From Selaginella moellendorffii (taxonomy: Eukaryota; Streptophyta; Lycopodiopsida; Selaginellales; Selaginellaceae): a DNA stretch of 64,000 nt. Shown here piece by piece: positions 53,115 through 64,000 of the stretch. Position numbers and translations under genes: made by a program. Numbering within the stretch: position 1 is the stretch's first letter; the number at the start of each line of letters is the position of its first letter. The DNA is taken from assembly GCF_000143415.4 (NCBI RefSeq), contig NW_003314286.1, forward strand, positions 389,616 through 453,615. The letters are read 5' to 3'. A model generated the notes under the pieces. The model was given only the letters and a program-made list of their open reading frames with translations. It did not search any database and had not been told where the DNA came from.

Positions 53115-55410
53115 TTACACGGTGAAGACCTTGACAACCTGTTGGATGGAAGTCCTACACACAGGACATCCCCAAGTTTTCTCCTTGATCTCCATCAGGC
53201 AATTCATGCAGCCGGCGAGGTGGCCGCAAGGGATGCACACGCCTCTCGCGGGTGCGTCCCAGCAAACCACGCACTGCCCGCTCGCTTTTTCATCGCCAGT
53301 TCCTCCTGTTCCTGCTCTTGCCACTACCTTTTGATGCTCCGGATTCACTGCCTTCTTCTTGATGCCAAACAGCGAGAATCCAGACGGAGAAGCACCCTGC
53401 CGAGCCTCGGATTGGGTCGTAAGTTGGCGATGACTGCAAACTGGAGGTGGTGGCGGCGGCGGTGGACCGGAGGGCACGAAGATCTCCACGGGGACGTTGG
53501 AGCACCCAGGTGGTGCTGCTGGAGCCGAGGGATCTTTCACTGGAACGTTTCGGACTGGTGGCTTTGTGGCCACGGGCCTCGTTTGCCAGAAGCTCTCAAC
53601 TCTAGTCCGCTGCTCGTAAGGTGGCGGTGGTGGCGATGGCGATTGCTGGAGCGGAAGTGATGTCGCTCGGCTCGGCCCGGCCTCCGGAGACCCCCAGCAC
53701 GAGCTGTTGCTGGTGCTGTTGCTGTTGTCCGAGTCTAGTGACCATCTGTTCCTGCTCAGCGGCCCCCGTCGCTTGGCCGCCTTTGGAGGACTACTCAAAG
53801 ATGGCCAGCACTCGTCGACGACGCTGGATGATGTTGGCGAGAGAATCAGGCCCTCCGCGTTGGCGGACTGTATCGAGGCGTTGATAGCCATTGCCAGTGC
53901 TACGTCTTCTGGGATCTCTGTTTTGCTGTGAGGTGGAGAGGATACCTTGCGTACTGGCGGGCACACGACTACCTGCTGTGGAGGAGGGGCAGTGACCGTC
54001 CGTGGTGGTGCCGGCCCGACAATCGTAATTGGCGGACCCCGTGACCGCGTCGGAGAAACGGACTCTTGGGGACTTGAAGTAGCACTCTGCTAGAAAAAAA
54101 AACAAAAACGAAAAATGTGAGCACAGTTACAAGGAGACAGCCTTGACTATACCTGTTGGTATGGTATGCCTTTACAGGCCCTGTGAAACTTCTCCAACTG
54201 TGGTTTGCGGCCTTCAAATTCTGACAGAAACTTGAACCTCGTTTCTGCCCGGCACACACATGCTGCGTTACTTAAACAAGCGAGGCTGGTCACTTACTTG
54301 ACGATCTGTCTGTAAGAATCATCACGGGATCCGCAAGGCTGAAGTTGGGTTCCTCGATCTGGACTTTCGACAAAGCAATTATTATCCTTGGTAGCGACAC
54401 CTAAACAAAAGCACAAGCTGGTTGGTGTCTTAGTCCAGCTACGACAAAAGAGAAACCTTTGGTGACTGGTAAATAACAAGCTCGTATCTCGGAAGCCTTC
54501 TAGCTTGCGCTGACGGCATCACAACAGCCCATCTGCATACGAGAAGAAACATCAGTTCAGTTCAACATGAAGTTAACGCTTACACTTTTCTGGTCACCCA
54601 TTGAGGTGCTAACGCTTCAAGAAATCCAGGGCCGGATATCTCTCTCAACACTCCACTGAAAAGGCACATCCTGTCCTGGAGATAACGTTTGAGATGAGAA
54701 ACCAGCACATCACATCCAAAACATTGCTTTTCTTTCTTTTGCTCTCTGTTTACACGCACCTCAATGATTCGTACGACCGAGACATGGCCTCGGCTACGTG
54801 CCATATCAAGAGGTGTCTGGCCATCGTCATTCACAGCCAATGGATCAGCTGCACACACAAGAGACAATCGCTACTTAGAATGAAAGTACTCGAGCTTATA
54901 CCAAACGTTTAGCTAACCTCCACGAGACAAAAGCAAGATCACCGTTTTGTCCAGCCCTCGCTTGGCCGCATGATGCAATGGAAATCCACCGTGAGAGCCT
55001 ACAGAACACACGACAATCGTGCGTAAAACAACAAGGAGTAAACTACAATCCAATTGCCAGCCAGATCTCGTAACGAACAAAGTTGCCAACTGAAAAACCA
55101 TAGAACAAAAGCACTAAAGTTACCTGGTCTGAAAGCTTTGATGCTGGCACCCAGATTCAACAAAGTTATGACCATGTCGAAGAGCTCGCTTCTGGTGCAA
55201 GCCAGGATGAGAGGAGTCCGACCGTCCTTATCGGTCCACTGCGTAGAAACCACAGAAAGAATTAGCAAAGAAGAAAGGAAATCCGATAGAAGGAAAAGCT
55301 TTGCTTACCTCCAAAGATGTTCCATCTCGCCGGAGAGTCTTCACAGCAGTGTGATTTGCATGCTGAACCGCTTGATAGAGTTGCTCTTCCTTAGACTGGC
55401 CTCCACCCAT
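53115..55410 (-). CDS. XBAT35: XBAT35-like ankyrin-repeat RING E3 ubiquitin ligase
   Basis: Multi-exon minus-strand gene from ATG 55408-55410 (MGGGQSKEEQLYQAV) to TAA 53115. Ankyrin repeats are WTDKDGRTPLILACTRSELFDMVITLL, HGGFPLHHAAKRGLDKTVILLLSRG and DPLAVNDDGQTPLDMARSRGHVSVVRIIE. The XBAT35-type middle domain follows (CLFSGVLREISGPGFLEALAPQWVTRKVW). A long Pro/Ser-rich linker (a UIM-like ALAMAINASI near its start) leads to a C-terminal RING: CVVCWDAPARGVCIPCGHLAGCMNCL and CPVCRTSI. This is the domain order of Arabidopsis XBAT35/XBOS35, an E3 ligase acting in ethylene response and defence. Orthology is by recognised order and sequence, not by a search. Confidence 0.92.
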
Positions 55411-56388
55411 TCTTTCTCCCTTTCTACTTCGTCGCTACAACCAGCTTGCCATCTCTCTCGCAAACATCGCTAAGAGTGGAAAAAAATCAAAAAAACTACA
55501 AGAAAACGCTCTTTCCCACCAACGCTAGACCGAATCATCTGCCTCGCGCCATCGATTCCTCCCAAACCCGGCCACATTCCCTCGAAATGCCTCCCCCACC
55601 GCCGCGACGCGCCCCTCCCGCGCCCCAATTCGCGAAATTCCCATGGCCGCCGCGCCGAATCCCTCAAATCCACACCGCATTGCCGCGATGATCAAATGTG
55701 CCGCTCCCTGCCATGGATCTGGCGCCCGGACTCGCCATGGCGAGAGGAGATCTCACGCTACCGATCCCCTAAACGCGACAAGCGTTCTCATTAAACAGTC
55801 CACTGCCTCGTCCTCCATAGCCTTCTCTCTTCTCTCTCTTCCCTGTCTCTACCGGACCTCCAGCGAAGCCTTGAGACGAGCCTAGTCACGCACGCCGAAC
55901 CTCTTCCTCTTCCCAAACTGCTAGCCACGCTGGCACTTTCCGCCACGGTGGCCGGTGCTCCTGCGCACTAGTCACTACCCGACACGTGGTTGCGTTGTAG
56001 GTTATGACTGTCAGTTACTTCCTTATTACCTCCCTAGCCGATCTGGGCCGTTGAGCAGCCGACGCACGCGATACGTACACGTTTACTCCCGTTTTTATTA
56101 CTGGGAAAAAAAAATTCTCTCCATCTCTTTTATCAAACGCTACACTCTAGTGATGTATGTCCCAACGAAGAACTTCTGGAAAAAACGAGATCGTCAAGAC
56201 TTCCATTCATGGAGAGCACTGACAAGCTAGAAAAAATAAGATTAAAGAGACTTACTTGGCCAGTTTTTTCAATGCCGCATTGGAAAGAGGTGGTCGATCA
56301 TCGCAGCTCAGCGCATTGCGTTTGGCACAGTCCAGCCTATTAATGTTGGGGACTTTAAAAATCTGTCTCTCTGCGTTTCTCCTTTTAT
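55411..56388. other. XBAT35 promoter side and MUCI70 3' side
   Basis: Several short frames, none with a recognisable domain. The first few hundred bases, GC-rich, should be the XBAT35 5' UTR and promoter. Confidence 0.5.
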
Positions 56389-58899
56389 CTACTGTACACT
56401 GGCCCTGTCGTCTTGTCTATGACGATATAGCTTCGCTATCGTCTTTCGTTCGCAGTCCTGTGGATGAGGGAAGCAAACAATAAAGAAAAAGTTTGGAAAA
56501 CAAGGATCCGATGCGTGAAGTTACGTACCTTGAACATCGCAAATCGGAAGCGAGTGCCAATGTTTGTGCGAACCAACTTCATGTAAGTATACGCGAAGCT
56601 GAGCTGATCTCTCGGGGTGAAACGGTCTACCTCGTTGAACCACAGGCAGGAAAAAAGGTTGGACATTGGCGTGTGTGAACGAACGATTATCGAGCCCTCT
56701 GGAACGTCTGGAGAGAAGAAAAAAGCCAATGAGTACGCTGGTTGTAGCTGATCAGTATATGTCTTACTGCTTGGTAGGAGGCGCTTGGGATCTGAAGCAT
56801 TGAATCTCGTGAGGCCGTCCTGTTGATAGAATAGAAACTGCTCGTCGATCAAGGAGTGATTGAACTTGTTGAGCCTCTTGTTCTGCTGTACTTCGTCCCA
56901 GACACAGTGACGATCATAGTGGTTTGAGATTGTATACTCGTGATTTCCACGCCAGAGAAAGTATTCCAGAATAGACAACGGATTGACCTGTAGCCTTAGC
57001 TTGCTGTCCAGCCAAATGGAATATCTGAAACAAAAGAAAGCTGCATCACCGCAGGAAAAAGAAGTGTTTCATACCTCGCGAATGGAAATAGGCGATGCGA
57101 AAGAAGCTTGGGAATTTTTCCAACCCGACGAAAATCTGCATACGGCAGATTTGAAACTAGTACTACCCGCCAGATGCCAACGAATCCGTTCTCATCAGGA
57201 ACTTGACCTTCTTCAAGCATCACATCCAGGCTTAATTGATCCACGAACAAAACAAAACATACTTCTTTCTTCAACGGGCTAGAGACCTGGAAACAGAAAG
57301 AAAACTCAGTTCATGGAGCGAGCGGTTTAGGAAACAAACTTACATACCTTTCGTTTTCTAGGCGAATGGAGCTTATCAGATTTGCCAAAGATGCAGGATG
57401 ACACGGCAACCCGACAACCCGCCAAGTACTCTGTATCCTTATCACTGAGGTCAAAACCAGCGCTCTCGGATGGATCGGGCCCTCGGACGAAACCACAGTG
57501 TATAGTCTTGTTCGCCACACGGAACGAGTCCTCCCTTTCTTCTAAGGTTTGATGACCGGCAAATCTTGGTGTCCAAGAGCTGTCGTTAAGCGGCATTTCT
57601 TCCTTCGAAACATACTTCAGATCGAAGCGAGCGAATTTTAAGCTGTTGTCTGGTTCATGGACGTTGCTCAAGTTTGCAAAGTTTATCTCGCATGCTGGAA
57701 TACACCCAAACGAAGCAGGTGAGAATCATAAATCTCGGAAACGCACGCAAAGTCTAGCTAAGTCCTGCAGCAGTCACCTTCTCCCTTGACTTTACAAACG
57801 CTCATGTACCTCATCACTAAGCAACGTAAACCCAACCCAGTTCCTCCGCTCTTCTAAGGAATTAGAAACGTACCTCCTCGGTGCTTTCGGGGTGGCCTTA
57901 AATGCTTCTGTTCTGATGTTACGGTTTCTTGAACTGCTGGCATACTTTTCCCTGCCCGCCTTACGACCATTGCCTCACTTTCTTCGTATTCATCTTCCAT
58001 GTCGTCAAAATCCCTATCAGCCTCTGTTGCATTCGATTCTCGAAGGAGATCGTCCTCGTACTGCTTCTCGTATTTCCTAAGCTCTTTCCGCCCTCTTTCA
58101 TACGATAAACCCGGAACTTTCGAAAAGCTGTCCTCCGCAGCCGACCCGGAACTGTTACTTGAAAGAATCTTGTCATTAAGCTCGGCCTGATTTTCCTGCA
58201 CTTGGTTCCGCTGCAGCTCCTTTTGAAGCCTCGCATACTCTTCCTCAAAGCTCCCTTCTATATCCCTGTTCCTGTCATCGGTATCCCAGTCCCTGGAGTC
58301 CCTGTCGCCTTCTCGACCACGAATAGCTTGACCAAAGTGTAACCCGGGCTCGACTTTCCGTGTTTGTCCTCTAGTTACTGATCAACCAAGACACCAAACA
58401 CGAAAGACTCTTAAGACCTTTCATTCCTAAATCAAACAGGAGGCTCAAGAATGCTTACCTCGATGGTGCTTGAGACCGTGCTTCCGGATCTCTGCAAAAG
58501 TATCCTAAAAGCCACAAGGGAGCAAATAAGAAACTAGAAAACAACAGACAGGAAGCATACCGGGTGATTGAAAAAATCGTCCTTAGTCCCCAAGTCCCCT
58601 ACAAAGAAATCGCTCAATGTCGCCACACAAAGACTAGAGCTCCACTTACCAGGAACAACGACCAAAGCCCGCCCGATGAAATCACTCCCCAGCAGCGTGA
58701 ATCCCACCACTCCCAGCAAAATCGCCAAGTAGAGACCCGCGGAGCACTGCCTGCCCTTGCGTGGCGCCTTCTTTACCCGGCCCCTGCTACCATTGCTTTC
58801 CACATCACTGTCGTGGCCCCGGGCCGACGATCTGGCAGGCGCATTGGACTTGTGATCCCCGTTCACCATCGGGGCGCCGCTGCCTTGGCGAAAAGCCAT
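56389..58899 (-). CDS. MUCI70: Probable glycosyltransferase MUCI70-like (DUF616), Golgi type II membrane protein
   Basis: Minus-strand gene from ATG 58897-58899 to TAG 56389. A basic cytosolic tail (KKAPRKGRQCSAG) is followed by one membrane segment (LYLAILLGVVGFTLLG), the usual type II signal anchor of Golgi enzymes. A long acidic stem comes next (DRDFDDMEDEYEESEA), with an Arg-rich, coiled region. The DUF616 catalytic domain has CGFVRGPDPSESAGFDLSD, YLAGCRVAVSSCIFGKSDKL, VCFVLFVDQLSL, GIWRVVLVSNLPY, YSIWLDSKLRLQVNPLSILEYFLWR and SNHYDRHCVWDE. It ends VPEGSIIVRSHTPMSNLFSCLWFNEVDRFTPRDQLSFAY. In Arabidopsis MUCI70 is needed for seed mucilage pectin. Substrate here is unknown. Confidence 0.9.
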
Positions 58900-59948
58900 G
58901 CATCACAGCCGCGATCCGGCCCCTGATCTTCGGATTCTACTCCTCCATCGCCGCCGCCGCCGGAGATCCAAGGCGGATGCGAGGGGGGAGGGGGAGAGGC
59001 ACGCGCGTTCACCTGGAGAAGATCCACATCGCGTCCGCGAGGAGAGCGCTTCCAAAAACCCTACTCGCTCGCTCTCTCGTCTCCTCTCGACCAATTAAAT
59101 TGGTGCTTGGGTTAAAAATATAAAATAAGATTTCGCCGCGGTGGAAAGAATTATATCCAGTTAGTTTTTACCCTTTGCTGCGTTAGGAAGACAAGAGAAC
59201 AAACAGAACTCTTGAAGAACTTCCTCGTTATAGTTTCAGACTTTAACAGCGGCGAGATCATTTAAAACAAGCTTGGAGCTAGCAGCGAACTTCTCCAACG
59301 AAAAAACCCCAAAGATCTTTGCTGGAACTGTGTGATCAAACATGACACTGATCGAGCGAACTTCTCCAACGAAAAAACCCCAAAGATCTTTGCTGGACCT
59401 GTGTGATCAAACATGACACTGATCGAGATTTCTCTGGTTTTCGCTTCAGCATTTAAAGAAGCCTCTGAATGATCTGAAAAGCTTTACGAGAGCACAGACT
59501 GGCGAACCTGAATGAGAGTGGCCTTTTGCGAATGATGATCATAGCAGCAGCGGCATAAGGCAAAGGATTAGCTTTACGAGAGAAAAGAGAGAAGAAACTT
59601 TACCTTTTCATCGGATTGTCAGCAGCTGCTGGAACACGATCAAAACGAATTAAAATAAGCCAGACTTTCACATGGTTAGCCAGTGCTACACAGCTAATAA
59701 ACAGCAAAAAAGGAAAAAAAGAAAGAAAAAAACTACTAGCCACAGGAAAAAACTGCAAAGCTTAAGAACAAGGAAAACGCTCAATAAGAGAGTTAGCTTG
59801 CAAAGCACAAACGAAAGATACAAAAGCATGGAAAACCAAAGACGAAAAGGAAGAACAGCAGGAAAACTATCTGCCAATCGCAGACCCAAAACTGACCAAG
59901 TAGCAGCACAATTGTAATGTACACGGTGGTCGAGACTCTCCCAAGCTT
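58900..59948. other. Intergenic region with a tandem duplication
   Basis: MUCI70 promoter side, then spacer to the next minus-strand stop. No gene is supported; it includes a 71-bp tandem repeat described separately. Confidence 0.5.
59285..59426 (+). repeat. 71-bp perfect-like tandem duplication (two copies)
   Basis: Units 59285-59355 and 59356-59426, each starting GCGAACTTCTCCAACG, differ at one base (GGAACTG versus GGACCTG). Their near identity implies a recent event. It lies 3' of the zinc-knuckle gene. Confidence 0.9.
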
Positions 59949-61160
59949 TCACCGCCCTCCGCCAAAGTTGTCATATCCTTGATTCCTGTAGTCGCTGTAG
60001 CCACCACCACCGGCACCACCTCCTCCTCCTCCTCCATAGCCACCACTTCCGTAGCTTCGACCACCATAGCCTCCGCTGGCCTGCGGACATTGACGAGCAA
60101 TGTGCCCCTCCTCGTTGCAGTTGTAGCATTTGCCGCCCCCTCCGCCGCCGCTGCGACCACCAAAACCTCCGCCATAGTTCGAGCCGCCGCCACCACCACC
60201 AGCAGCACCACCACGGACATTGTTGGGACACTCGCGAGAGAAATGACCAACCTGGAGAGTAACAAAATCATCAAAAAAAGAAACCAAACATTTTTCTTTT
60301 CTGGAAAAAAAGCACAAGCACAGCAGGAACCAAACAAAAAACTGAATAAACAATCGCGGCTTGGAAAAGTCAATGAAAACAAACAAGGCCAGAAAGACGA
60401 GAACTTACCTCTCCACACGAGTAGCATTGAGATTGGCTGCTCCTCCCTTTCGAGCCGCCCCATGCATCACCATACGCGCTGGCTCCTCCTCGATCACTTT
60501 CACGCGGTCGTCCTCTACTGAAGCTTCCATACTCTTGAGTCTCCGCGTAAGGCTGCTGCTCGCGGCCACGACCACCCCTGCTGAAGTTCCCATACTCCGG
60601 GTTCTCGAGAGGTTCTTCTCTCCTTCTCGGGGCAGAAGACCTCACATTCACGTTTTGCTGCATCAAAGAATGAGAACCGAAAGAGAGAAGAAAAATCAAA
60701 ACTCAAAACGTCACCTCAAAACTCGCTAGCAGCTCGTCGAGCTTCTTCTCTTTAAGAGCGATGTCCTCTTGGATCTCTTTCACCTTCAAAGGATCCACAG
60801 CCTTCTCCAGATCGCCTCGAGCATAGGCGAGCTCCGCCTCGGCGGCCTTCTTCTCTTCATACTGCGCCTCCGTGAGTTTAGCCTGGAAGAACATAAACAC
60901 AAAAGGAAAGGCGATCCTCAAGCCGAAAACTTTTTAACATACATTGGGCTTCCAGTCGCGCTGTGCCTGCTCCTTCAAGATCTCGGTCTCTTTCTTCCCC
61001 AGGCGCTCGGCAATCACTTGCTCTCGCGGCCGCGCGGCTCCAAACGGATTTGGCTGACAAGAGGAGGCGAATCAATCGGCGCGAAAGAGAGAGAGAGACG
61101 CGAGAGGAGGATTACCTTAGAAGACCTAAGCGGCGCCTCTGATTTCTCTCCCTGGCTCAT
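59949..61160 (-). CDS. eIF4B-like N-terminus with two CCHC zinc knuckles, glycine-rich
   Basis: Minus-strand gene from ATG 61158-61160 ([15 protein letters not shown]) to TGA 59949. Exons encode [22 protein letters not shown], which resembles the [10 protein letters not shown] motif of eIF4B-type initiation factors. A charged coiled coil follows ([38 protein letters not shown]), then an RGG/SRG-type stretch ([14 protein letters not shown]). Two zinc knuckles, [14 protein letters not shown] (split by an intron) and [14 protein letters not shown], are separated and followed by Gly-rich tracts. An RNA-binding role in translation or mRNA handling is likely by domain content; the specific name is not known to me. 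Confidence 0.85.
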
Positions 61161-61289
61161 AGTTGCGCGATCGAGAACCCTGATCCCGGAAGAAAACCCC
61201 AGCTTCTATAAACCCTAGTCAAACGCCGTGCTTCAAGTAAATATTCTAAAAAACGCGATACTTATGCTGACAAGATAGAAAAATGGATG

Positions 61290-63625
61290 TCAGCGTTTGA
61301 TCATCGTCCAGAACGACGAGTAGTACAAATGCTGGAGAAAAAAAACCAAGTAAGAAAAAAACCTCAAGCGATAACCAAAATCACTCTTTTGATTGAGGGA
61401 TAGAATGAAACCCACCTGACTCATCGAAGTTGGGCACGAAGCGTATGTATTTTGCACTGTGGATTCCTTCTGCTCGAGGAAAAAAGAGGACATGGATCAA
61501 ATCGATGAGAAAGTACTGGAGACTTTTACCTTCAGCTCGAATCCATAGCTAAAAGCTACTGTTTTCACGTCCTCCAAGCTCAGCTCTATGGAGATTTCCT
61601 AGAAAACGAGGAACATTGCTGATAGAAGAAACGAAAAAATTATAGAGGGCTTACGTCGTGGGAGGAGAATTCGTGAGCATCAGCGAAGTGGTAGAGAAGG
61701 GGCCCCAGATTGATCCACACCTGGCACGAAGAAAACTCCACTAACGTCTTAGATATCAAATCAAACAAACATCAACATCGATGCTTACACCACCGGGCTT
61801 GAGAACTTTGTGAATCACTTCTATGTAGTCCACGACGTTGTGCGCCGTGTCGATGAAGAAGCAAGTCACCACAGCATCCCAGGCACCTGTAAAACAAAAA
61901 AAAAAAAAACGAAAAAGTTTGAGAAAGAAACGATTGTTTTTGGTTTTTTCCTTGAAAGAAAGGCTAACCTGTTTGGCTCTCGTGGCCATAAACCTCCAGA
62001 AAATCACCGGCACACATCGAAAAGCCTTCAGTAATTCCTGCACTGTTATCTGAATATCCATGAGCTGAACTGTAAGATCGCTGCTGGAACTAGAAAACCT
62101 TCCAGGGTGAACATCAGGAAAGCGTACAGATTCGAGCTGATCCTTGTCCGAAAGTTTGTTGCAGTTGCTGTGTATCCACGGGTGCATCTCAAATTCGTTC
62201 GGCTCGACAGTCCTGCATTGCACACTTTTAATCTTCGCTCTACAGAAAATGAAATCGCTTACTGGTTAAGGATAAAACTCGAGCAAATGAGCACGTAGTA
62301 TGAAAACTCATTCCCTTGGCACACGAACCCTGAAAAACACCATGTAGAAACCATCAAACCTTGATAGTATAGATTAGATTACCTAGTCGTGATATCTCCA
62401 AGGCTAGTCGTCCCAGTCCCGCTCCAGGAACTAAGCAGCTTGGTCTCCTGCGAGATTTTCAAGAGTGAATCAAGAGATTTTGCGAGTAAATAAACGTACG
62501 CCTCGGGATCAATATTTGGAAACCATGACTGCAGCTCTTGTAGCAGCGGCGAATAGCACTTGTCACGCTCAGCAGCTCCCTGTGAAGAAAACTAATCAGG
62601 AAAAGAAGAACACTAGACAAACTCGAAAACCTCTACCTCTTTTGTCCAGTCTCTTACAATGTTTCGAAGAACGCAACGGACCTACACAAGTACAGAGGAT
62701 AGTTGCAAGAATGAGAAACTCCAAAGGCCCACGAACCTTATCAACATCTGACGGTCTGACGTGCAAGTGTTGGTCGGCATTGTCCTCAAAATGAAAACCA
62801 CCGGTTGAATTTGGCATTTCTCGAGATCCGAAATGGAAGTCATCCATCTTAAGAACATAAAGCAAACTCTCCAGAGCTTGAACAAAAGAAGAAAAAAACA
62901 AAAGCATACCTCGTGCGAGCCTTGCACCTCGACTGCAGACTTTGTTCCCTCGTTTTCGACTGCTAGTCTCTTGTTACTAACGCTCGTTTCGCTGCGACAA
63001 TCTTTCCAACCGTTCGCATTCTCGTGGTCTTTCTTGTGATTCTTGCAACCAGCAGTCGTAACGTCCTCGTTCCCAGCATCGGAAACATGCTCAAACTGTT
63101 GTTCGTCGTCGCTCATTTCGAAAGGAGGCTCAAAGTACTGCGAGAGGAAAGAGCTTCTTTCATCACAATAAGAGAAGAAATAAAACGAGTACCCGAAGCA
63201 TTGTGGATATGAGATGGAAATTCCTTGAAATACACCTGATAGATAGAAAGATGGAACACAAATCGTTTTTTTCTCAACAAGAAGAGTACCTCCTCACTTC
63301 GGCATATTTCTTTGGCAGATGACTTAGAAGCTCCTACAAAAGAAAAAGCGAAGAAGAAGAAACTCAATGGCTCTCTCCAAATTCTCAAACCTTTTGCCTC
63401 GACGGTAGTCGCGAGTACGATCGCTCCCATCGTCTCACATCATCCTCTGCGGAGCTCGCATAGCTGGAATCATCCAAAACCAAAAATCGGAGAAGGAAGA
63501 ATCAGTGCCAGTTTTGGGAGGAAGAGATCCTCGACTCACTTGAGATAGGTGGCAATGACTCTCCGGAGCGCCTTCATCTCCAACGCCCCGTCAATCTTGT
63601 CCGGCTCCATGCTCTCCCGCTCCAT
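61290..63625 (-). CDS. CARNMT1: Carnosine N-methyltransferase-like (UPF0586) SAM-dependent enzyme
   Basis: Minus-strand gene, ATG 63623-63625 (MEREsMEPDK, EMKALRRVIATYL) to TGA 61290. An acidic and low-complexity N-terminal region (MSDDEQQFEHVSD) is followed by the family core: DADQHLHVRPSDVDKV-like, VRDWTKE, PSCLVPGAGLGRLALE (SAM-binding glycine motif) and NEFSYYMLICS. Next come HPWIHSNCNKLSD, the RFPDVHPG motif, MCAGDFLEVYG, WDAVVTCFFIDTAHNVVDYIEVIHKVLKPGG and WINLGPLLYHFADAHEF. It ends FWTMIKR. The family methylates carnosine-type or histidine dipeptides in animals; plant substrate unknown. At least ten introns are short. Confidence 0.88.
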
Positions 63626-63849
63626 GCCGCTGGCAATAAATAGGGTTTATACAAACGCCACTGCGAGGATAAAGAAAATTCGTGGAGTATTTAAATCGTT
63701 GCCTTTAACGAGAATTTATAGGAGTCTTTCCTTCTCAAAACGTTACTAACTTGGAAGCATTGGAGCCGAGTGTCGCTGAGAAGCACCGAAAGGGAAAAGG
63801 ACTGTGGCGAGAAGCATTCCAGTCTCCACTGCGCTTGAGTGAGATTGTC
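63626..63849. other. Divergent spacer and probable shared promoter
   Basis: Between CARNMT1 (-) and the partial gene at the window end (+). Open stretches occur but no confident start is seen. Confidence 0.4.
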
Positions 63850-64000
63850 GGAGTATCAAGCTTCGCAGCTGGTTGATGGCAAGATCGACATTGGTCGTGA
63901 AGATCTACTTGCGGTGGAAATCGAATGCTTCTCGGAGATGATTCGGAATGTAGAAAACTCCATGCAGGCAAAAGTTGAAGTAGCACCGTTGTTCGGAATG
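63850..64000 (+). CDS. Partial coding exon of unidentified gene (runs off the window)
   Basis: One + strand frame is open to the window end and reads VDGKIDIGREDLLAVEIECFSEMIRN then VENSMQAKVEVAPLFGM, which looks like a real amphipathic protein exon. No start is visible: the frame hits TGA just upstream (about 63837), so it must begin by splicing or at a non-ATG. No family recognised. Confidence 0.35.

Noticed and set aside
53106-53660. 184-codon plus-strand frame
   Set aside because: Antisense of the GC-rich XBAT35 linker and RING exon, whose protein is clearly recognised on the minus strand.
59285-59426. Possible CRISPR-like repeat
   Set aside because: Only two abutting units with no spacers, in a eukaryotic genome; a simple tandem duplication.
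59979-60521. 180-codon plus-strand Thr/Ala/Ser frame
   Set aside because: Antisense of the glycine-rich zinc-knuckle exons; low complexity.

Overview
This window looks like nuclear DNA of a land plant, most likely a spikemoss (Selaginella) or another early-diverging lineage. The organism assignment is inference. The visible reasons are split genes with introns of about 45-60 bp, recognisable plant orthologues (CLC-D, XBAT35, MUCI70, TTM1/2-type enzyme), plant-type LTR elements primed by initiator-Met tRNA, TTTAGGG-like repeats, and a 100-N assembly gap at 42839-42938.

Layout. 1-9433 is a gene-rich arm: the 3' end of a TTM1/TTM2-type CYTH/triphosphatase gene (+), a kinase-like gene (+), a tandem cluster of three cysteine-rich secreted-peptide genes (two broken, one intact) with a decayed copy of the kinase tail between them, and a complete CLC-D chloride transporter gene (-). 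9434-37141 is a transposon nest. It holds a dead LINE, a dead Ty3/gypsy element (-) split by an intact 774-bp TRIM, a decayed unknown gene with a SAP-like motif, and then a candidate two-gene DNA transposon (21388-34915) with 24-bp inverted ends, divergent ORFs and a family of GGCATGAGGCCTCATGCC-like palindromes. A 7.5-kb chromodomain Ty3 element (24483-31985) with near-identical LTRs sits inside that candidate. An AT-rich tract with a PPR gene fragment follows.

37406-39362 is a SET-domain protein methyltransferase of the Rubisco LSMT-like family (+). 39363-51250 is very AT-rich. It carries a 4.9-kb DNA transposon (41820-46718) with 40-bp inverted ends, an 8-bp target duplication and a multi-exon DDE-like transposase of no family I can name with certainty.

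51254-64000 is a compact gene arm: a zinc-ribbon protein (+), XBAT35-like ankyrin/RING E3 ligase (-), MUCI70/DUF616 glycosyltransferase (-), an eIF4B-like/CCHC zinc-knuckle protein (-), carnosine N-methyltransferase (-), and the start of a further + strand gene. The genes are housekeeping neighbours with no sign of a shared pathway. The unusual biology is in the mobile elements and the cysteine-rich peptide cluster.
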